A DNA stretch of 64,000 nucleotides from Bradyrhizobium ontarionense (GTDB lineage: Bacteria; Pseudomonadota; Alphaproteobacteria; Rhizobiales; Xanthobacteraceae), in the NCBI RefSeq assembly GCF_021088345.1, contig NZ_CP088156.1, forward strand, positions 5,332,001 through 5,396,000, given 5' to 3'. Each line of letters starts with the position of its first letter. Position 1 is the first letter of the stretch. A program made the translations under genes and the position numbers. Below are positions 11,763 through 21,082 of the stretch, piece after piece. The notes beneath the pieces were generated by a model. That model did no database searches. It was not told where the DNA came from and saw only the letters and a program-made list of their open reading frames with translations.

Positions 11763-12899
11763 TTAGCGGCGCTCGGTAATCCGGCCCGCCTCAACGTCGA
11801 AGATCTCGCCGAGCCCGCGTAGTTCGGCAAAGGCCGCGGGGTCCGCGCCGGTCAGCCACACCTGGGCACCGAGGGTGCCGAGCTCGGCGAACAGCGCGGT
11901 GCGGCGGCCGGGATCGAGATGAGCCACGATCTCGTCGAGCAGCAGCAACGGCACGATACCGGTGGTTTCGGCCACCAGCGTCGCATGCGCCAGGATCAAA
12001 CCGATCAGCAGCGCCTTCTGCTCGCCGGTCGACGCGTCGCGCGCGGGCATGTTCTTCGGCGCGTAGACCACGTGAAGATCGGTAAGATGCGGGCCGTCGA
12101 GCGTGCGGCCCGCCGCGGCGTCCCTGCCGCGATTGTCGCGCAGGACGGCGCGGTAGCGGTCCTCGACGGCGAGCGCGGGCTCGGTCAGCAGCGCATTCTC
12201 CATCCAGCCGTCGAGCGCGATCTCGGCGGACGGGAAGGCGGAGGCGGTTCCGCGCGCGCGCAGCATCGCGGCGAGCTTGAGCGCGGTCTGGCCGCGGCTG
12301 GCCGCCACGGCGACCGCGAGTTCCGCGGTCTCGCGCTCGATCGCGTCACACCAATGATCGTCGAAATTGCGCACCTCGAGCAACCGGTTGCGCGAGCGCA
12401 AGCTACGCTCCAGCGCTGACACCCGGCTCGAATGCTCGCTGTCGATCGCGAGCACCAGGCGGTCGAAGAAGCGCCGCCGCTCGGAGGCCGCGCCCATGAA
12501 CAGGCCATCCATCGCCGGCGTCAGCCACACCATGCGGATGTGATCGCCGAACGCCGCCGCCGAGCCGACCGGCTCACGGTCGATGCGGCAGCGCCGGGTG
12601 GTTGCGGCATCGCTGCGCGGCGGCTCGATGCCGGTCCCGAAGGTCGTGAGCCCCAGCGCGCCCTCGACCTCGGCCGACACCGCCCAGGAACCGTCGCCCT
12701 GGTTGTCGGCGACGTCCTCCAGCGTGGCGCGGCGCAGGCCGCGGCCGGGCGCAAAGAACGAGATCGCCTCCAGGCAATTGGTCTTGCCGGCCCCATTGGC
12801 GCCGACCAGCGCGACCAGGTCGGCCCGCACGTTCACGCTCGCGGCGCGGTAGCTGCGGAAATGCGTCAGCGCGAGGCGGTTGATGCGGGAGGGGGTCAT
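11763..12899 (-). CDS. recF: DNA replication and repair protein RecF
   Basis: 378 aa from the ATG at 12899; a GTG at 12917 is an alternative start. SMC-like ATPase that helps load RecA at gapped DNA with RecO and RecR. Walker A GANGAGKT lies at residues 33-40, the ABC-type signature region around DASTGEQKALLIGLILAH, and Walker B in LLLLDEIVAHLD, followed by the family C-terminus. It lies in the conserved dnaA-dnaN-recF-gyrB order, but about 590 bp separate it from dnaN instead of the usual short gap, because a DUF559 gene with flanking repeats intervenes. Confidence 0.95.
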   Translation of the reverse strand: MTPSRINRLALTHFRSYRAASVNVRADLVALVGANGAGKTNCLEAISFFAPGRGLRRATLEDVADNQGDGSWAVSAEVEGALGLTTFGTGIEPPRSDAATTRRCRIDREPVGSAAAFGDHIRMVWLTPAMDGLFMGAASERRRFFDRLVLAIDSEHSSRVSALERSLRSRNRLLEVRNFDDHWCDAIERETAELAVAVAASRGQTALKLAAMLRARGTASAFPSAEIALDGWMENALLTEPALAVEDRYRAVLRDNRGRDAAAGRTLDGPHLTDLHVVYAPKNMPARDASTGEQKALLIGLILAHATLVAETTGIVPLLLLDEIVAHLDPGRRTALFAELGTLGAQVWLTGADPAAFAELRGLGEIFDVEAGRITERR

Positions 12900-12928
12900 C
12901 GGAAAGAAGCTGGCCACACATTCTGAGT

Positions 12929-12978
12929 CCCTCTCCCCCTGCGGGAGAGGGTGCCGCCGAAGGCGGCGGGTGAGGGGT
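12929..12978. repeat. REP-like inverted repeat, left copy flanking the DUF559 gene
   Basis: About 50 bp containing the palindrome CCCTCTCCC-CCTGC-GGGAGAGGG followed by GTGCCGCC and GGCGGGTGAGGGGT. It is almost identical, in inverted orientation, to 13351..13402. It lies 30 bp upstream of the recF start and 4 bp beyond the DUF559 stop codon. Confidence 0.85.
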
Positions 12979-12981
12979 TTC

Positions 12982-13350
12982 TCACGGCTCGCTCAACTTT
13001 GCGAGGATGTCCTCTTGAACAGCCGACGAATTGTACAACACGTCGTTGTTCCAATAGCGAGCGAAACGAAAACCTGCAGCTCTCAAGATGGCATTTCGTT
13101 CGGCATCCGCGTCTTCGGTAGCATGTTGGCTGCCATCGATCTCGACGATCAAGCGCTTCTCGAAGCAAACAAAATCCAGAATGAACTGCTCTACTGGAGT
13201 CTGCCTGCGAAACTTATAGCGCTCGAATCTCCGGTCACGTAGCAGGCGCCACATGACCGCTTCTGCCTCGGTCGCCTGATGTCGCATCGTCTTGGCGAAG
13301 CCGCGGATGCGTCTAGAGATCTTCCGATGGCTTGGTGATTGCGGTGGCAT
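12982..13350 (-). CDS. DUF559 domain protein (Vsr/restriction-endonuclease fold)
   Basis: 122 aa from the ATG at 13350; a shorter start at 13287 (MRHQATEAE) is possible. DUF559 signature: MWRLLRDRRFERYKFRRQ, then FILDFVCFEKRLIVEIDGSQHA, a PD-(D/E)XK/Vsr-like core with Asp in ILDF and Glu/Asp in VEIDGSQH, and a C-terminal GFRFARYWNNDVL. The molecular role of these small proteins is unproven. It is inserted between dnaN and recF and bracketed by near-identical inverted repeats of about 50 bp; the right repeat overlaps or abuts the start codon. Context suggests a small mobile or domesticated unit. Confidence 0.85.
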   Translation of the reverse strand: MPPQSPSHRKISRRIRGFAKTMRHQATEAEAVMWRLLRDRRFERYKFRRQTPVEQFILDFVCFEKRLIVEIDGSQHATEDADAERNAILRAAGFRFARYWNNDVLYNSSAVQEDILAKLSEP

Positions 13351-13402
13351 ACCCCTCACCCGCCTCGCTTCGCTCGGCACCCTCTCCCGCAGGGGGAGAG
13401 GG
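13351..13402. repeat. REP-like inverted repeat, right copy flanking the DUF559 gene
   Basis: Read on the minus strand it runs CCCTCTCCCCCTGCGGGAGA, GGGTGCCGAGCGAAGCGAGG, CGGGTGAGGGGT, matching the left copy (12929..12978) except for the spacer. It lies 88 bp downstream of the dnaN stop, where its stem-loop could act as an attenuator or terminator between dnaN and recF. Confidence 0.85.
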
Positions 13403-13489
13403 GATCTTCTTTGCGCGGCCGGCCGGGTCAAGCCCGCCACGACGAGTGTACTGCGATCTAGCAGCGAGGCTTAAGCACCAAATCTCGCC

Positions 13490-14608
13490 TCACACCCGCA
13501 TCGGCATCAGCACGTAGAGCGCGTTCTTGTTGTCGCGGTCCTGGATCAGGGTCGGCGAGCCCGGATCGGCGAGACGGAGCACCGCGACCTCGCCCTCGAC
13601 CTGGGCGGCGATATCGAGCAGATAGCGCGAGTTGAAGCCGATATCGAGCGCGTCGGCGGCGTATTCGACCTCGAGTTCCTCGGTCGCGCTGCCGGAATCC
13701 GGATTGGTGACCGACAGCACCAGCTTGCCAGGCGACAGCGCGAGCTTGACGGCGCGGCCGCGCTCGCTGGAGATGGTGGAGACGCGATCGACGGCGGCGG
13801 CGAAATCGGCCTTGTCGACGACCAGCTCCTTGTCGTTGTTCTGCGGAATGACGCGGCCATAGTCGGGGAAGGTGCCGTCGATCAGCTTGGAGGTCAGAAC
13901 CACCTGGCCGAGCGTGAAGCGGATCTTGCCCTGCGACAGCTCGATCCGGATCTCGCTGTCATTGTCCTCGATCAGCCGCTGCACCTCGCCGACGGTCTTG
14001 CGCGGCACGATCACGCCGGGCATGTCGGCCGCGCCGCTCGGCTGCGGCAGGTCGACCTGGGCGAGCCGGTGGCCGTCGGTGGCGACCGCGCGCAGGGTCG
14101 GCTGCTTGGCGGTTCCGCCGGCATGCAGATAGATGCCGTTGAGATAGTAGCGCGTCTCCTCGGTCGAGATCGCGAACTGCGTGCGGTCGATCAGGCTCTT
14201 GATGTCCTTGGCCGGAACCGCGAAGGCATGCGTCATCTCGCCGGCGGCGAGATCGGGGAAGTCGCTCTCCGGCAGTGTCTGCAGCGTGAACTTGGAGCGG
14301 CCGGCGCGGATCGCCAGCACCGCGCGTTCGCCGTCGCTCTCCAGCACGATCTGCGAGCCGTCCGGCAGCTTGCGCACGATGTCGTAGAACATGTGGGCCG
14401 GCACGGTGGTGGAGCCCGCGGTAGCGGTCTCGGCCGCCAGCGTTTCCGTCACTTCGAGATCGAGATCGGTCGCCCGCAGCGACAACCGGGCATTTTCGGC
14501 GCGGACCAGCACATTCCCCAGGATCGGGATGGTGTTGCGCCGCTCGACCACGCGATGGACGTGACCCAGCGATTTCAGCAGCTGCGCGCGTTCGACGGTA
14601 ACCTTCAT
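13490..14608 (-). CDS. dnaN: DNA polymerase III subunit beta (sliding clamp)
   Basis: 372 aa from the ATG at 14608 (MKVTVERAQLLKSLGHV); the longer frame upstream has no family similarity. Ring-shaped dimer that tethers the replicative polymerase and other clamp-binding proteins. Three clamp domains are recognisable, with VVERRNTIPILGNVL in domain I, ATDGHRLAQVDL in domain II, and the C-terminal YVLMPMRV that forms the ligand pocket. It is downstream of dnaA across a 280 bp gap, so it could have its own promoter as well as read-through from dnaA. Confidence 0.97.
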   Translation of the reverse strand: MKVTVERAQLLKSLGHVHRVVERRNTIPILGNVLVRAENARLSLRATDLDLEVTETLAAETATAGSTTVPAHMFYDIVRKLPDGSQIVLESDGERAVLAIRAGRSKFTLQTLPESDFPDLAAGEMTHAFAVPAKDIKSLIDRTQFAISTEETRYYLNGIYLHAGGTAKQPTLRAVATDGHRLAQVDLPQPSGAADMPGVIVPRKTVGEVQRLIEDNDSEIRIELSQGKIRFTLGQVVLTSKLIDGTFPDYGRVIPQNNDKELVVDKADFAAAVDRVSTISSERGRAVKLALSPGKLVLSVTNPDSGSATEELEVEYAADALDIGFNSRYLLDIAAQVEGEVAVLRLADPGSPTLIQDRDNKNALYVLMPMRV

Positions 14609-14888
14609 TGCAATATCCGCCCGTTCCCAACTGAGCTCGTCCTGGAATGCCGGCGGGCTGAGCAGCGCCGCGGCCGATGGCACCTCGCGCCCGAACGGCG
14701 CTTGGCAGCGTCCAGGAGCCCGAGGGGGAGCGTAAAGTGGCGCGGATGGGGCGTAAGCGCAAGAGACGGGAAGGCCGATTTTCCCATGTTTCGGCAGGCC
14801 TTTCGGCCTGTCTGGCGGACGGATCGGATCAGGAGAGAATGGCGGGGAGGCGGACCTTCTGTCCGCGCCCCTTTCCGCGCGGAAACGT

Positions 14889-16310
14889 CTATTCCTGCAG
14901 CTGCCGCTTGAGGGTTTCGACCTCGTCGTTGAGCGCAGTATCCTTGCCGACCAGCGCCTCGATCTTGCGCACGGCGTGCAGCACGGTGGTGTGGTCGCGC
15001 CCGCCGAAACGGCGGCCGATCTCGGGCAGGGACCGCAGGGTCAGCGTCTTGGCCAGGTACATGGCGACCTGGCGCGGTCGCACGACGTTGGCGGTGCGGC
15101 GCGACGACAGCAGGTCGGACCGGCTGACGTTGTATTGCCGCGCCACCACGCGCTGGATGTCCTCGATCTTGATCCGTTTCGGCTCCTGCGGCCGGACCAG
15201 GTCGCGCACCTCGCGCTCGGCCATGTCGAGCGTGACCGGCTGGCTGTTGAGCTTGGAATGCGCCAGCAGACGGTTGATGGCGCCTTCGAGATCGCGGCCG
15301 TTATGGGTGATGGAGCGGGCGAGATAGTCGAGCACCGGCTCGGGCACGTCGAAGCTCGCATGGTGCGCGCGGGCCGCTGCGACGCGCGACTTGAGAATGC
15401 CGAGGCGCAGATCCTCGCCGAGCGCGCCCATCTCCACCACCAGACCGCCGGCAAGCCGCGAGCGGACGCGGTCGTCGAGGCTCTCGAGGTCGGACGGCGG
15501 CCGGTCGGCTGCGATCACCACCTGCCGTCCGGCATCGATCAGCGCATTCAAGGTGTGACAGAACTCGGCCTGGGTCGACTTGCCCTGCAGGAACTGCAGG
15601 TCGTCGATGACGAGCACGTCGATGCCGCGGAGCGCCTCCTTGAAGGCCAGCGCGGTCTGCGATTTCAGGGCCGCGACGAAGCCGTACATGAACTTCTCGG
15701 CCGTGAGATAGAGCACCTTGCGCTCGCCTCCGGCATTGCCGGCCCAAGTCACGGCCTGCAGCAGATGCGTCTTGCCGAGGCCGACGCCGGCATGGATGTA
15801 GAGCGGGTTGAACATCACGGGGTCGCCGCGGCGACCGTCGGCGACCTGGCGGGCGGCCGCATGGGCAAGCGTATTGGCGCGGCCGATGACGAAGCTTGCG
15901 AAGGTCAGCCGCGGATCGAGCGGCGAGCCGCCGAGCGCGTCATGGCCGGCTCCGACCGGAGAGGCGGCGGGCATGCGCATGTCGGCCGCGGGCTTGGTGT
16001 CGCTGCGCCGCGCTTCGACGGCGACGGGCGCTTCCTTGGCGGGCGGGGCGCAGCGCATGGCCGAACGCACCGACAGATCGATCCGATGCACTTCGGGCTT
16101 CTCGGCCTGCCAGCACGACAGCACGCGCTCGGCGTAATGCGCCTGAATCCAGCTCTTCAGGAAACGCGTTGGAACCGACAGATGGACGCTTTCGTCCTGA
16201 ACGGCCTCGAGGTCCATCCGTGCAAACCAGCTCGTATAGACGTCCTCGCCGACGGTCGATCGCAGCCGGCCCTTCACGCGAGACCAGCGTTCCTGTTCCG
16301 AATTTGTCAT
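14889..16310 (-). CDS. dnaA: Chromosomal replication initiator protein DnaA
   Basis: 473 aa. Binds DnaA boxes at oriC and unwinds it in the ATP form. Domain I is at residues 1-85, with a variable Ala/Pro-rich linker to about 130. The AAA+ domain has Walker A GVGLGKTH (175-182) and Walker [10 protein letters not shown] with D236-D237. Domain IV has the DNA-binding signature [18 protein letters not shown] near the C-terminus. It is followed by dnaN on the same strand. A long non-coding region of about 1.2 kb lies between it and rpsT. Confidence 0.98.
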   Translation of the reverse strand: MTNSEQERWSRVKGRLRSTVGEDVYTSWFARMDLEAVQDESVHLSVPTRFLKSWIQAHYAERVLSCWQAEKPEVHRIDLSVRSAMRCAPPAKEAPVAVEARRSDTKPAADMRMPAASPVGAGHDALGGSPLDPRLTFASFVIGRANTLAHAAARQVADGRRGDPVMFNPLYIHAGVGLGKTHLLQAVTWAGNAGGERKVLYLTAEKFMYGFVAALKSQTALAFKEALRGIDVLVIDDLQFLQGKSTQAEFCHTLNALIDAGRQVVIAADRPPSDLESLDDRVRSRLAGGLVVEMGALGEDLRLGILKSRVAAARAHHASFDVPEPVLDYLARSITHNGRDLEGAINRLLAHSKLNSQPVTLDMAEREVRDLVRPQEPKRIKIEDIQRVVARQYNVSRSDLLSSRRTANVVRPRQVAMYLAKTLTLRSLPEIGRRFGGRDHTTVLHAVRKIEALVGKDTALNDEVETLKRQLQE

Positions 16311-17526
16311 GGCAGTCGCAACTTTTCGAATTGAGTGGTGGTGTCGTGTGACCGCCGTGCAGATGTCCTGACATAAGGACGCGTCTGCCGCGGCGAGACC
16401 TCGAGCGGAAGCTCAACTCCAGACACAGCTTTGCCGTTCGGCGCGCACGCCGTCGGGCAGATCAATGCTGGAAGAAGGTGTTCTCCGCGAGGTCAGCGCA
16501 TACTCAGATGCGCGGGGGAGACGAGAGGGGGACCCATTGCCGTGCTGGCAGTGGCCGTGCTGGCCGTGTCGACCGCTAAGGGGGTGTGATCCGGAACCAG
16601 TCCAAGATGTGTAACAGCGATCTGTCCGTAAAGCATGCAACCTCCCCGCCTCACCGTGATTGCTCACGGCAAGTTGTCATCTCCCAATGCAGCTGCGCCT
16701 GAACCCCAAGATTCAGCCGCTACGCAATACATCCCGTCCAATTGTCCACTCGCTGAGCGAAGCCGTCGCAAGCTTCAGCCGGGTCGACCGATGTCGTATT
16801 TCTCTTGTTCAAAACGGCGTAACGATGATGTTGCGCCCGAGAAATTTCGACAAAGATCCGCCGCTACCCATATTGCTATGGATACCGAACCGGCCATCGC
16901 TTTTGAAAGCGTCGCCAACGCGCACACCGCCGCCGATTTGCACGTCCACCCCGTTTCCAAAACCGCGCTGGTCTTAAAGATCGTGGGCGCCGCGAGTGGA
17001 TTTAAGAAATACACGATGCGTCGGGACTCGCAATCCATTTGATCGGAGCACGCGTGACGAGTCTTCGGACCGCTTGCCGCGTCGAGTTGCGCGTTAAGAA
17101 AGCAAGGTTTTGAATCATCGCGAGGAATCTCGGATGTGACAAACAACATGGTCTGCCCAAAATTTCTTCATAATTTTTTTACGTTTCGGCCGAGCGCAGT
17201 CGCTTTTCCAATCACTTGGGCGCGCTATGCACTTAAGTCATTTTCGAGACGATGTTTTTTGCGGTTACTTCACGTGGGTAACTCCCGCTGCGCATCGTGC
17301 GCGAAATGAACGGGGCCGCACGTGCTCTTGACATCGACGCGCAAGCACAGCGCGGCTTCACGCCTGTTTCAGGTGAGACAAAATTGTCACCCGCGTAAAA
17401 TTACGGAACACGGTCACGTAGGACTACGGAACATGTCAGGCGCGCGCGACATCGCAATTGTCGCTGCGCGCGCAGATGGCAGCGCATCGTGATGTCGCCG
17501 TGAAATAGAAACAGCGAAAAAGAAAA
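16311..17526. other. Long intergenic region upstream of dnaA (dnaA-rpsT)
   Basis: About 1.2 kb without a convincing gene; the open frames at 16635-17149 have no ribosome binding site and overlap one another on both strands. AT content rises near 17155-17190 (TTCATAATTTTTTTACG) and 17380-17410. It must contain the dnaA promoter. I searched by eye for TTATCCACA-type DnaA boxes and saw no clear cluster, so calling it oriC is not supported. Confidence 0.5.
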
Positions 17527-17546
17527 AGCCCGGCGCGAGCCGGGCT
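17527..17546 (-). terminator. Rho-independent terminator of rpsT
   Basis: Perfect 8 bp stem AGCCCGGC / GCCGGGCT with a GCGA loop. Read on the minus strand it is followed by a T-rich run (TTTTTCTTTTTC), 33 bp after the rpsT stop. Confidence 0.9.
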
Positions 17547-17579
17547 ATTTGCATCTTGATAGTTCGTCGGCCGATCGGC

Positions 17580-17846
17580 TCACTTCGCGAGCTTCGCGAT
17601 CTGATGGGCGAGGCGCGACACCTTGCGGCTGGCGGTGTTCTTGTGAACGATGTTGCGCTGCGCAGCGCGCATCAACTGCGGCTCGGCGTGCGACATCGCC
17701 TGCAGCGCGGCCTCGCGATCGCCCTTCTTGATCGCCTCTTCGACGGTACGAACCGCGCCGCGCATCTGCGTGCGGCGCGACTTGTTGACGATGGTACGGC
17801 GGGCAATCTTGCGCGTCGCTTTCTTCGCGGAGGTCGTGTTGGCCAT
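17580..17846 (-). CDS. rpsT: 30S ribosomal protein S20
   Basis: 88 aa from the ATG at 17846 ([17 protein letters not shown]), the normal S20 length. A very basic helical protein that binds 16S rRNA in the small subunit. The family stretch [22 protein letters not shown] and the C-terminal [19 protein letters not shown] are clear. It is monocistronic, with a strong terminator directly downstream. It lies beside dnaA, a common alphaproteobacterial arrangement. Confidence 0.97.
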   Translation of the reverse strand: MANTTSAKKATRKIARRTIVNKSRRTQMRGAVRTVEEAIKKGDREAALQAMSHAEPQLMRAAQRNIVHKNTASRKVSRLAHQIAKLAK

Positions 17847-18209
17847 GCTCTCAAATATCCTTCGGCGGCGAGCGTTCGCCGCAATCTGCGGGTACGCGCG
17901 CGGCCCGCTCGATTGCGGCCCGACCGACGCGATGGGTTGTTCGGACGCCTCTTTGAGAAAGCCAGGACCGGAGCGGATCTTGCTCGGCGGATCGGCGCTG
18001 CTCAAAGAACAGCGGCGGCGGGATTGCGCCCACCGCCAATGGCGACCTTATACGGGGAGCCCCGGCGAGCGTCAACGGTCTCGAAAGCGCCCCGGGCCGG
18101 CCGGAACCGCCAAAAGCGCGTTCTAAACCCCTGACGAGGTTGAATTTCTGAGGAGCCCCCGCTAAGGCCTTGCTGCCCTCGAGGGCATGCGAGATATGGC
18201 AGGTGAGGC

Positions 18210-18527
18210 ATGATCCGCGGTTTTTTCCGCCTGGTGGGACTGTTGCTGCTGGCCGGAAGCTTCATCTTCGTCGTCTATGACGGTGCGCGCTGGGTGGCCG
18301 ATCAGGCCCTGCAGTTCACCCGTTTCGGCCAGTTCTGGAACGACGTCCATCAGTCGAGCCAGGCGGCTTTCAAGGCGTGGATCGAGGCAAAGGCCCCGTT
18401 CCTGTGGGACTGGATCGTCACGGCGCTCCTGGATCAGCCGGTGTTCGCGGTGCTTGGCGTCCTCGGGCTCCTGCTGATGCTGGTGTTCCGGCCGCGCAAG
18501 CCGCTGATCGGCTATTCGCGCGACTGA
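18210..18527 (+). CDS. Small two-helix membrane protein of unknown function
   Basis: 105 aa with a hydrophobic helix at residues 6-25 (LVGLLLLAGSFIFVVYDG) and a second at 78-92 (VFAVLGVLGLLLMLVF) before a basic tail, RPRKPLIGYSRD. The segment between them is amphipathic and probably periplasmic. I do not recognise a characterised family. The gene has a proper ATG, keeps a coherent frame over its whole length and precedes msrA by 125 bp. Confidence 0.7.
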   Translation: MIRGFFRLVGLLLLAGSFIFVVYDGARWVADQALQFTRFGQFWNDVHQSSQAAFKAWIEAKAPFLWDWIVTALLDQPVFAVLGVLGLLLMLVFRPRKPLIGYSRD

Positions 18528-18652
18528 CCGCGCAGAAGAGCCGCGTAACATCGCGGCGGCCGTTGGCGTAGAGACCTATATAATCCCCGACCGAAGGTCA
18601 TCGCGCCGCAGGAATCTTTCCTGCGGGCGAATGCCATGCCCGGAGACAAACC

Positions 18653-19309
18653 ATGTTCTTCATGCGCAAAGCACCTGCCCTTCCGAGCGCTGCCGATGCA
18701 TTGCCTGGCCGCGCCCAGCCGATCCCGACGGCAATGGCGCATTTCGTCAACCGCCGCGCCCTGCTGCCGCCATATCCCGCCGGCCTCGAACAGGCCGTGT
18801 TCGGGCTCGGCTGCTTCTGGGGTGCGGAACGCAAGTTCTGGCAGCTCGGCGACGGCATTCACGTCACCGCCGTGGGTTATGCCGGCGGCCATACGCCGAA
18901 CCCGACCTATGAGGAGGTGTGCTCGGGGCTGACCGCCCATACGGAGGTGGTGCTGGTCGTGTTCGATCCCAAGGTCATGCCCTATGAGCGCCTCTTGAAG
19001 ACGTTCTGGGAAAGCCACGATCCGACCCAGGGCATGCGCCAGGGCAACGACGTCGGCACCCAATATCGTTCTGCGATCTACACGTTCAGCGATGCGCAGC
19101 GCGAGGCGGCCGAAGCATCCGAGGCCGCGTATCAGAAGGCGCTTCGGGCCAGGGGGATCGGCGCTATCACCACGGAGCTCGCGCCGGCCGGCCCGTTCTA
19201 CTTCGCCGAGGACTACCACCAGCAGTACCTGGCGAAGAACCCGGCCGGCTATTGCGGCCTCGGTGGCACCGGCGTGGCGTGCCCGATCGGCGTTGGCGTC
19301 AACGCATAG
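18653..19309 (+). CDS. msrA: Peptide-methionine (S)-S-oxide reductase MsrA
   Basis: 218 aa. Reduces methionine-S-sulfoxide in proteins or free, using thioredoxin. The catalytic Cys54 is in GLGCFWGAE, followed by the family block [53 protein letters not shown] and EDYHQQYL. Recycling cysteines are C201 and C210 in [12 protein letters not shown]. The N-terminus is about 40 residues longer than the minimal enzyme, as in other rhizobial MsrAs. A stem-loop terminator follows. Confidence 0.96.
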   Translation: MFFMRKAPALPSAADALPGRAQPIPTAMAHFVNRRALLPPYPAGLEQAVFGLGCFWGAERKFWQLGDGIHVTAVGYAGGHTPNPTYEEVCSGLTAHTEVVLVVFDPKVMPYERLLKTFWESHDPTQGMRQGNDVGTQYRSAIYTFSDAQREAAEASEAAYQKALRARGIGAITTELAPAGPFYFAEDYHQQYLAKNPAGYCGLGGTGVACPIGVGVNA

Positions 19310-19351
19310 GCGATGCGGCCTGCTGCCCGAGCCGCGCGGTGAAGCTGAAGT

Positions 19352-19380
19352 CCCTCTCCCACACCTGTGGGAGAGGGTTT
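19352..19380 (+). terminator. Stem-loop terminator after msrA
   Basis: Perfect 11 bp stem CCCTCTCCCAC / GTGGGAGAGGG with an ACCT loop, followed by TTTTGTCTT. The stem sequence belongs to the same CCCTCTCCC/GGGAGAGGG family as the repeats around the DUF559 gene. Confidence 0.8.
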
Positions 19381-19473
19381 TGTCTTGTGGCGAACTCCGC
19401 TGATTTTCATCGTAACCGCACTTGCGCGATGCGCGGACTACACGCGCCAACGGTTTGTTAACCTTAACCACGC

Positions 19474-20226
19474 ATGACTAGGGAGCATCCTCTTTCAGGG
19501 ATTGTTCGAGTGCGCGCGTTGTTTTTTCCGGTCATTGCCGTCGTTTCCGCAATCCTGCTGTCGGGCTGCATGCACACGGCCTCCCCCGTGGCCATCGGCC
19601 AGCCGCAGAGCGATCTCGACGCCATGGCCTATGGGACGCCTGCCACCAGTCCGGTTGCCGCCACCGGGCAGGGCGGGGCGATCCCCGCGTTGCGCAACTC
19701 GTTCGCCGCCGCCCCGCGCGGGGGTGCCTATGTCATGCCGGCCGGCTATGCGCCGGCGCGCTCCGATTCCGTCTATCATCTCGATGCGGGCGACAAGCTG
19801 CGCGTCGTCGTCTACGGCCAGGAGGGCCTTACCAACACCTATGCGATCGATGCGGCCGGCTCGATCACGATGCCGCTGATCGGCAGCGTGCCCGCGCGCG
19901 GCCGCACCACGGCCGGGCTCGCCGCCGAGATCACGGCCAAGCTCCGCAACGGCTACATCCGCGAGCCGTCGGTGGCGGTCGAGATCGAAGCCTATCGCCC
20001 GTTCTTCATTCTCGGCGAAGTGCAGGCGCCCGGCCAGTACCCTTACGTGCCCAACATGACGGTGGAGAGCGCGATCGCGATCGCCGGCGGCTTCTCGCCG
20101 CGGGCACGGCGCGACGTCGTCATCCTGACCCACACCGATGCCTCGGGCGCAGCGCGCTACGAAGTGCCGCTCGGCACGTCGCTCAAGCCGGGCGACACCA
20201 TCCAGGTCGGCGAGCGCTGGTTCTGA
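19474..20226 (+). CDS. Polysaccharide export outer-membrane lipoprotein (Wza/ExoF-like)
   Basis: 250 aa. The N-terminal hydrophobic stretch ends in the lipobox LLSGC, so it is an outer-membrane or periplasmic lipoprotein. A GTG start at 19510, with AGGGA upstream, would give a textbook 20-residue lipoprotein signal and may be the true start. The polysaccharide-export domain begins at YHLDAGDKLRVVVYGQEGLTNTYAIDAAGSITMPLIG, followed by a SLBB-like segment FFILGEVQAPGQYPYVPNMTVESAIAIAGGFSPRA. It would form part of an export channel for capsule or EPS; no other polysaccharide export gene is adjacent. Confidence 0.88.
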   Translation: MTREHPLSGIVRVRALFFPVIAVVSAILLSGCMHTASPVAIGQPQSDLDAMAYGTPATSPVAATGQGGAIPALRNSFAAAPRGGAYVMPAGYAPARSDSVYHLDAGDKLRVVVYGQEGLTNTYAIDAAGSITMPLIGSVPARGRTTAGLAAEITAKLRNGYIREPSVAVEIEAYRPFFILGEVQAPGQYPYVPNMTVESAIAIAGGFSPRARRDVVILTHTDASGAARYEVPLGTSLKPGDTIQVGERWF

Positions 20227-20289
20227 TCTCATTGGTCATTCCGCGACATCGCGCAGCGATGGACCGGGAATCATGCCAGTTTTGTATTT

Positions 20290-20370
20290 TCGTCATTGCG
20301 AGCGAAGCGAAACAATTCAGGACCAAGAAGGAAGGCCGGCTTGCTTCGTCGCTTCGCTGCTCGCAATGAC
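20290..20370. repeat. Short inverted repeat (CGTCATTGCGAGCGAAGCG family)
   Basis: Begins with CGTCATTGCGAGCGAAGCG and ends with CGCTTCGCTGCTCGCAATGACG, an imperfect inverted pair separated by about 40 bp. It lies between the convergent export-lipoprotein and dienelactone hydrolase genes, a typical location for such intergenic palindromic units, and may act as a bidirectional terminator. Confidence 0.75.
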
Positions 20371-20378
20371 GATGATTG

Positions 20379-21050
20379 TCAGCGAAGATTCTGCGCGAAG
20401 AAGGCGAGGCTGCGCGTCCAGGCGAGATCCGCGCTCGGCTTGTCGTAGCTCGCCCGCTCGTCGCAGCCGAAGCCGTGCTGGGCGCCGGGATAGATGAAGA
20501 TCTCGACGTCGGGACGCTTGGCCTTGATGGTCTCGACGTCGGTCAGGGGGATGCCGGCGTCCTTCTCGCCGAAATGCAGCTGGGTCGGCACGGCCGGCTT
20601 GTCCTCGGCGAAGCGCACGACGGCGCCGCCATAATAGCCGACGGCGGCCTTCAGCCCGGTGAGTTTGGTGGCGGCCGCATAGGCAATGCTGCCGCCGAGA
20701 CAGAAGCCGATGATGCCGACCGGTCCCGCATCCTTGACGGCGTCGATCGCGGCCTGGGTGTCGCGCAGCATGGCGGCCCAATCCGGATTGGCGACGAATT
20801 TCCGCGCCACAGCGATTTCGTCGGGCGAATAGCCGGAGGTGAAATTGGGCTCGACGCGGTCGAAGATCGCGGGGGCGATCGCGACATAGCCCGCGGCGGC
20901 GAGACGGTCGCAGATACTGCGGATGTGATGGTTGACGCCGAAGATCTCCTGGATCACGACCAGCGCGCCTTTTGCCGTTGCCGTCGGGTCGGCCCGGTAG
21001 GCGCCGAGCTGGAAACCGTCCGATGCCGTCAGCTTGATGTCCTGTCCCAC
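20379..21050 (-). CDS. Dienelactone hydrolase family protein
   Basis: 223 aa from a GTG at 21050, chosen because AGAGGACAG lies just upstream and the protein then begins directly in the family fold. Alpha/beta hydrolase with a Cys nucleophile: Cys117 in GFCLGG, Asp164 in GEKDAGIP and His192 in GAQHGFG form the catalytic triad. Such enzymes (carboxymethylenebutenolidase type) open dienelactones from chlorocatechol degradation, but many family members have unknown lactone or ester substrates and no catechol genes are nearby. Cytosolic. Confidence 0.9.
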   Translation of the reverse strand: MGQDIKLTASDGFQLGAYRADPTATAKGALVVIQEIFGVNHHIRSICDRLAAAGYVAIAPAIFDRVEPNFTSGYSPDEIAVARKFVANPDWAAMLRDTQAAIDAVKDAGPVGIIGFCLGGSIAYAAATKLTGLKAAVGYYGGAVVRFAEDKPAVPTQLHFGEKDAGIPLTDVETIKAKRPDVEIFIYPGAQHGFGCDERASYDKPSADLAWTRSLAFFAQNLR

Positions 21051-21082
21051 GTTCTGTCCTCTATGCAGTCGGGATGCGCGTT

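Noticed and set aside
16311..17526. oriC next to dnaA
   Set aside because: No cluster of TTATCCACA-like boxes seen by eye, and in many alphaproteobacteria the origin is not beside dnaA.
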